From positions 42,410 through 106,409 of the forward strand of contig NZ_QOHF01000018.1 in the NCBI RefSeq assembly GCF_003319115.1: DNA of 64,000 nt, in the 5' to 3' direction. Made by a program: the position numbers and the translations under genes. Source of the stretch: Geodermatophilus sp. TF02-6. Lineage in GTDB: Bacteria; Actinomycetota; Actinomycetes; Mycobacteriales; Geodermatophilaceae. The notes beneath the pieces are model-generated. The model had not been told where the DNA came from. It saw only the letters and a list, made by a program, of their open reading frames with translations, and did no database searches. The first letter of the stretch is position 1; each line of letters starts with the position of its first letter. Positions 61,892 through 64,000 of this stretch are shown here, piece by piece.

Positions 61892-63211
61892 ATGACCCTG
61901 ACCGCTCCCGGCTCCACCACGACCAGCCCAGCCGTCCAGGCCGACTCGTCCGCCGGCGGCCCGGTCCCGCCGTCCCCGGCCCGCGGGCTGGTCTGCCGCA
62001 ACTGCGGCGCCACGTTCGCACCTGTCGCCCAGCACGCTTGCGCCGAGTGCTTCGGCCCCCTGGAGGTCGACTACGACCCCGAGCTGATGCGGCAGGTCAC
62101 CCGCCAGCAGATCGAGGCCGGGCCGCAGAACATCTGGCGCTACGCCGCGCTGCTGCCGGTCGGCCAGGACCCGGCCGACCGCGTCACCCTGGACCCGGGC
62201 CTGACGCCGCTGGTGCGGGCCGACCGGCTGGCCGCCGAGCTGGGCCTCACCGGCGGGCTGTGGGTCAAGGACGACTCGGCCAACCCGACCCACTCGTTCA
62301 AGGACCGCGTGGTCAGCCTCGCCGCCACCGCCGCCAAGCGACTGGGTTACGCGAAGATCGCGGCCGCCTCGACCGGCAACCTGGCCAACTCGGTGGCCGC
62401 GCACGCCGCCCGCGTCGGCCTGCCCTCCTACGTCTTCATCCCGTCCGACCTCGAGCCGGGCAAGGTCGTGCAGTCGGCGGTCTACGGGCAGACCCTGGTC
62501 GCCGTCGACGGCTCCTACGACGACGTCAACCGGCTCACCAGCGAGCTGGCCGAGACCGACGAGTTCGAGGACACCGCGTTCGTCAACCAGAACGTGCGGC
62601 CCTACTACGCCGAGGGCTCCAAGACGATGGGCTACGAGATCGCCGAGCAGCTCGGCTGGCGGATCCCGGCCCAGGTCGTCGTCCCGATGGCGTCCGGGTC
62701 GCTGCTGACCAAGGTGGACAAGGCCTTCCGCGAGCTGGTCGCCGCCGGCATCGTCGAGGCCACCGAGTGGCGGGTCTTCGGCGCCCAGTCGGCCGGCTGC
62801 GACCCGATCGCGACCGCCTTCGACAACGGCTGGGACGTCGTCAAGCCGGTCAAGCCCACCGGCATCGCCAAGTCGCTGAACATCGGCAACCCCGCCGACG
62901 GCCCGTACGCGCTCGACGCGATCCGCCGCACCGGCGGCGCGGTGGGCCGGGTGGACGACGCGCAGATCGTGCAGGGCATCCGCGACCTGGCCCGCACCAC
63001 CGGCGTCTTCGCCGAGACCGCCGGCGGGGTCACCGTCGCCGTCCTCCGTCAGCTGGTCGAGGACGGCCGGCTCGACCCGGCGGCCGAGACCGTCGTCCTC
63101 AACACCGGCGAGGGGCTGAAGACGCTCGACCCTCTGGAGCCGGTCGTCGGGCCGACCCACCGGGTGCAGCCGTCGCTGGCGTCGGTGCGGGCCGCCGGCC
63201 TCATCGGGTGA
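61892..63211 (+). CDS. thrC: Threonine synthase
   Basis: A 439-aa PLP enzyme converting O-phosphohomoserine to threonine. An N-terminal zinc-ribbon-like segment (CRNCGATFAP and CAECFGPLEV) precedes the PLP fold; the Schiff-base Lys is in NPTHSFKDRVVSLAAT (about residue 137), the phosphate loop in AASTGNLANSVAAHAAR. It resembles the plant-like class. ATG 61892 follows AGGAGGT, which is embedded in the end of a SAM riboswitch. O-phosphohomoserine is a branch point with methionine synthesis, giving logic to SAM control. Confidence 0.94.
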   Translation: MTLTAPGSTTTSPAVQADSSAGGPVPPSPARGLVCRNCGATFAPVAQHACAECFGPLEVDYDPELMRQVTRQQIEAGPQNIWRYAALLPVGQDPADRVTLDPGLTPLVRADRLAAELGLTGGLWVKDDSANPTHSFKDRVVSLAATAAKRLGYAKIAAASTGNLANSVAAHAARVGLPSYVFIPSDLEPGKVVQSAVYGQTLVAVDGSYDDVNRLTSELAETDEFEDTAFVNQNVRPYYAEGSKTMGYEIAEQLGWRIPAQVVVPMASGSLLTKVDKAFRELVAAGIVEATEWRVFGAQSAGCDPIATAFDNGWDVVKPVKPTGIAKSLNIGNPADGPYALDAIRRTGGAVGRVDDAQIVQGIRDLARTTGVFAETAGGVTVAVLRQLVEDGRLDPAAETVVLNTGEGLKTLDPLEPVVGPTHRVQPSLASVRAAGLIG

Positions 63212-63324
63212 CCGGTCGGGGGGCGTCCCACGGGCCGGGACACCCCCCGACCTCCCGGTCCCCGGAGTGCGTGAACTTGCTCTCACCACGGCTTTCGTGC
63301 TGTACGGTCTGCGCGGTTCCAGTT

Positions 63325-63402
63325 CCACGTTCGTGTCAGGCGGGCGGGAGAGCTGTACCCGGCCTCCTGGATCGCGGAGGTCGTAGGCACGCACGAACGT
63401 GG
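63325..63402 (+). promoter_or_regulatory. Structured leader of the cold-shock gene
   Basis: CCACGTTCGTG (63325-63335) is perfectly complementary to CACGAACGTGG (63392-63402). The right arm runs into the GGGAG ribosome site (63401-63405) of the csp gene, so the stem would partly cover it. A temperature- or RNA-chaperone-responsive leader is inferred. Confidence 0.5.
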
Positions 63403-63410
63403 GAGCACAC

Positions 63411-63611
63411 GTGGCACAGGGCACCGTGAAGTGGTTCAACGCCGAGAAGGGCTTCGGCTTCATCGCCGTCGACGGCGGTCAGGACGTCTTCGTCCACTAC
63501 TCGGCCATCCAGATGGACGGCTACAAGAGCCTCGACGAGGGCCAGCGGGTCTCCTTCGAGGTCGTCCAGGGCGAGAAGGGGCCGCAGGCCGATTCCGTGC
63601 GCGTCGCCTGA
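63411..63611 (+). CDS. Cold-shock protein (CspA family)
   Basis: A 66-aa single OB-fold RNA chaperone with RNP1 KGFGFI and RNP2 VFVHYSAI. The start is GTG 63411 ([20 protein letters not shown]); the upstream in-frame residues are leader sequence. It lies 199 bases downstream of threonine synthase, with its own leader. A strong hairpin terminator follows. Confidence 0.95.
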   Translation: MAQGTVKWFNAEKGFGFIAVDGGQDVFVHYSAIQMDGYKSLDEGQRVSFEVVQGEKGPQADSVRVA

Positions 63612-63625
63612 GCCACACCGTTCTC

Positions 63626-63666
63626 GCACCGAGGCCCGGTTCCCGTCAGGGGCCGGGCCTCGGTGC
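63626..63666. terminator. Terminator after the cold-shock gene
   Basis: A perfect 14-bp stem: 63626-63639 (GCACCGAGGCCCGG) against 63653-63666, loop of 13 bases, 15 bases past the csp stop. No long T-tract follows. Confidence 0.8.
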
Positions 63667-63693
63667 TGTCCTGAGGTGACCGCTCGCCGGCGC

Positions 63694-64000
63694 GGACGGG
63701 GCGGGTCCCGGGGGGACGACCGACGAGTGGGGCCCGGAGGGTCCCCGAGGAGGGACGTGGCGGGGCTCGGTGCAGGTGGGGTACGGCACCTGGCCGGACG
63801 GGGCGGGTCCCGGGGGGACGACCGACGAGTGGGGCCCGGAGGGTCCCCGAGGAGGGACGTGGCGGGGCTCGGTGCAGGTGGGGTACGGCACCTGGCCGGA
63901 CGGGGCGGGTCCCGGGGGGACGACCGACGAGTGGGGCCCGGAGGGTCCCCGAGGAGGGACGTGGCGGGGCTCGGTGCAGGTGGGGTACGGCACCTGGCCG
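63694..64000. repeat. 102-bp tandem repeat, three copies, continuing beyond the window
   Basis: Three head-to-tail copies start at 63694, 63796 and 63898; the third reaches 63999 at the window edge, and the copies look identical. The period is a multiple of three and free of stops in at least one frame on each strand (minus: 34-residue Pro/His-rich unit; plus: Gly/Trp-rich unit). No start codon with a ribosome site or known family was found, so I treat it as a non-coding minisatellite. No other gene is seen after 63611. Confidence 0.92.

Noticed and set aside
63646..63993. Minus-strand open frame encoding a 34-residue Pro/His-rich repeat
   Set aside because: Created by the 102-bp tandem repeat; no ribosome site or recognised family, and the plus strand is equally open.

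Overview
The window is very GC-rich (about 70-74 percent), densely packed DNA with purine-rich ribosome binding sites, many GTG starts and many 4-base GTGA/ATGA gene overlaps. Together with actinobacterial families (DUF3263, DUF5313, LytR_C, DUF5996, DUF6986, paired pirins) this points to a high-GC actinomycete. Geodermatophilaceae or a near relative is my best guess, but no rRNA or other phylogenetic marker is present to prove it. No tRNA, rRNA, CRISPR array or intact insertion sequence was recognised.

Layout. 1-6.6 kb: two pirins, a small GNAT, DUF5996, two VOC proteins, two dihydrofolate-reductase-like proteins and a CDGSH protein, interleaved with gene remnants. 6.7-10.7 kb (minus): peroxiredoxin and a urate operon (OHCU decarboxylase, hydroxyisourate hydrolase, uricase, permease). 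11-23.2 kb: an IclR (AllR-like) regulator and the ureide/glyoxylate genes: malic enzyme, DUF6986 aldolase-like protein, hydroxypyruvate isomerase, tartronate semialdehyde reductase, glyoxylate carboligase, glycerate kinase, ureidoglycine aminohydrolase and allantoinase. A 15-bp operator, TTTCG-N5-CGAAA, recurs in front of the urate operon, between the regulator and malic enzyme, in front of the isomerase, and once as an orphan at 23.4 kb. 23.5-33.5 kb: an accessory aromatic-type island with an FAD oxidoreductase, a truncated IclR, a P450 with a VanB-like reductase, an MIO-type ammonia-lyase, a second IclR, a second VanB-like reductase, and a Rieske oxygenase and a GntR regulator that share one truncating deletion. 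33.7-47.4 kb: a TetR regulator with two operators and a translationally coupled 11-gene operon (amino-acid ABC uptake, DDAH-type amidinohydrolase, 2-oxoacid decarboxylase, amino-acid dehydrogenase, aldehyde dehydrogenase, ADP-forming acyl-CoA synthetase, acyl-CoA dehydrogenase, SDR, exporter). This looks like an undescribed catabolic route for arginine- or citrulline-like compounds. 47.8-64 kb: OBAP-like protein, a four-PAS chemoreceptor with a triple-CheW protein, dodecin, small conserved proteins, a hydrolase-ABC ATPase fusion with its permease, a HAD phosphatase, a SAM riboswitch before threonine synthase, a cold-shock protein with a structured leader, and a 102-bp tandem repeat running off the window.

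How it works together. Urate is oxidised to allantoin; allantoinase and the ureidoglycine aminohydrolase continue towards glyoxylate (the allantoate and ureidoglycolate steps are absent here). Glyoxylate can then go through carboligase, reductase and kinase to phosphoglycerate or, by inference, through the DUF6986 protein and malic enzyme to pyruvate, all under one glyoxylate-type IclR regulator. A second theme is decay: at least eight places hold protein fragments left by deletions, which suggests active trimming of accessory DNA.
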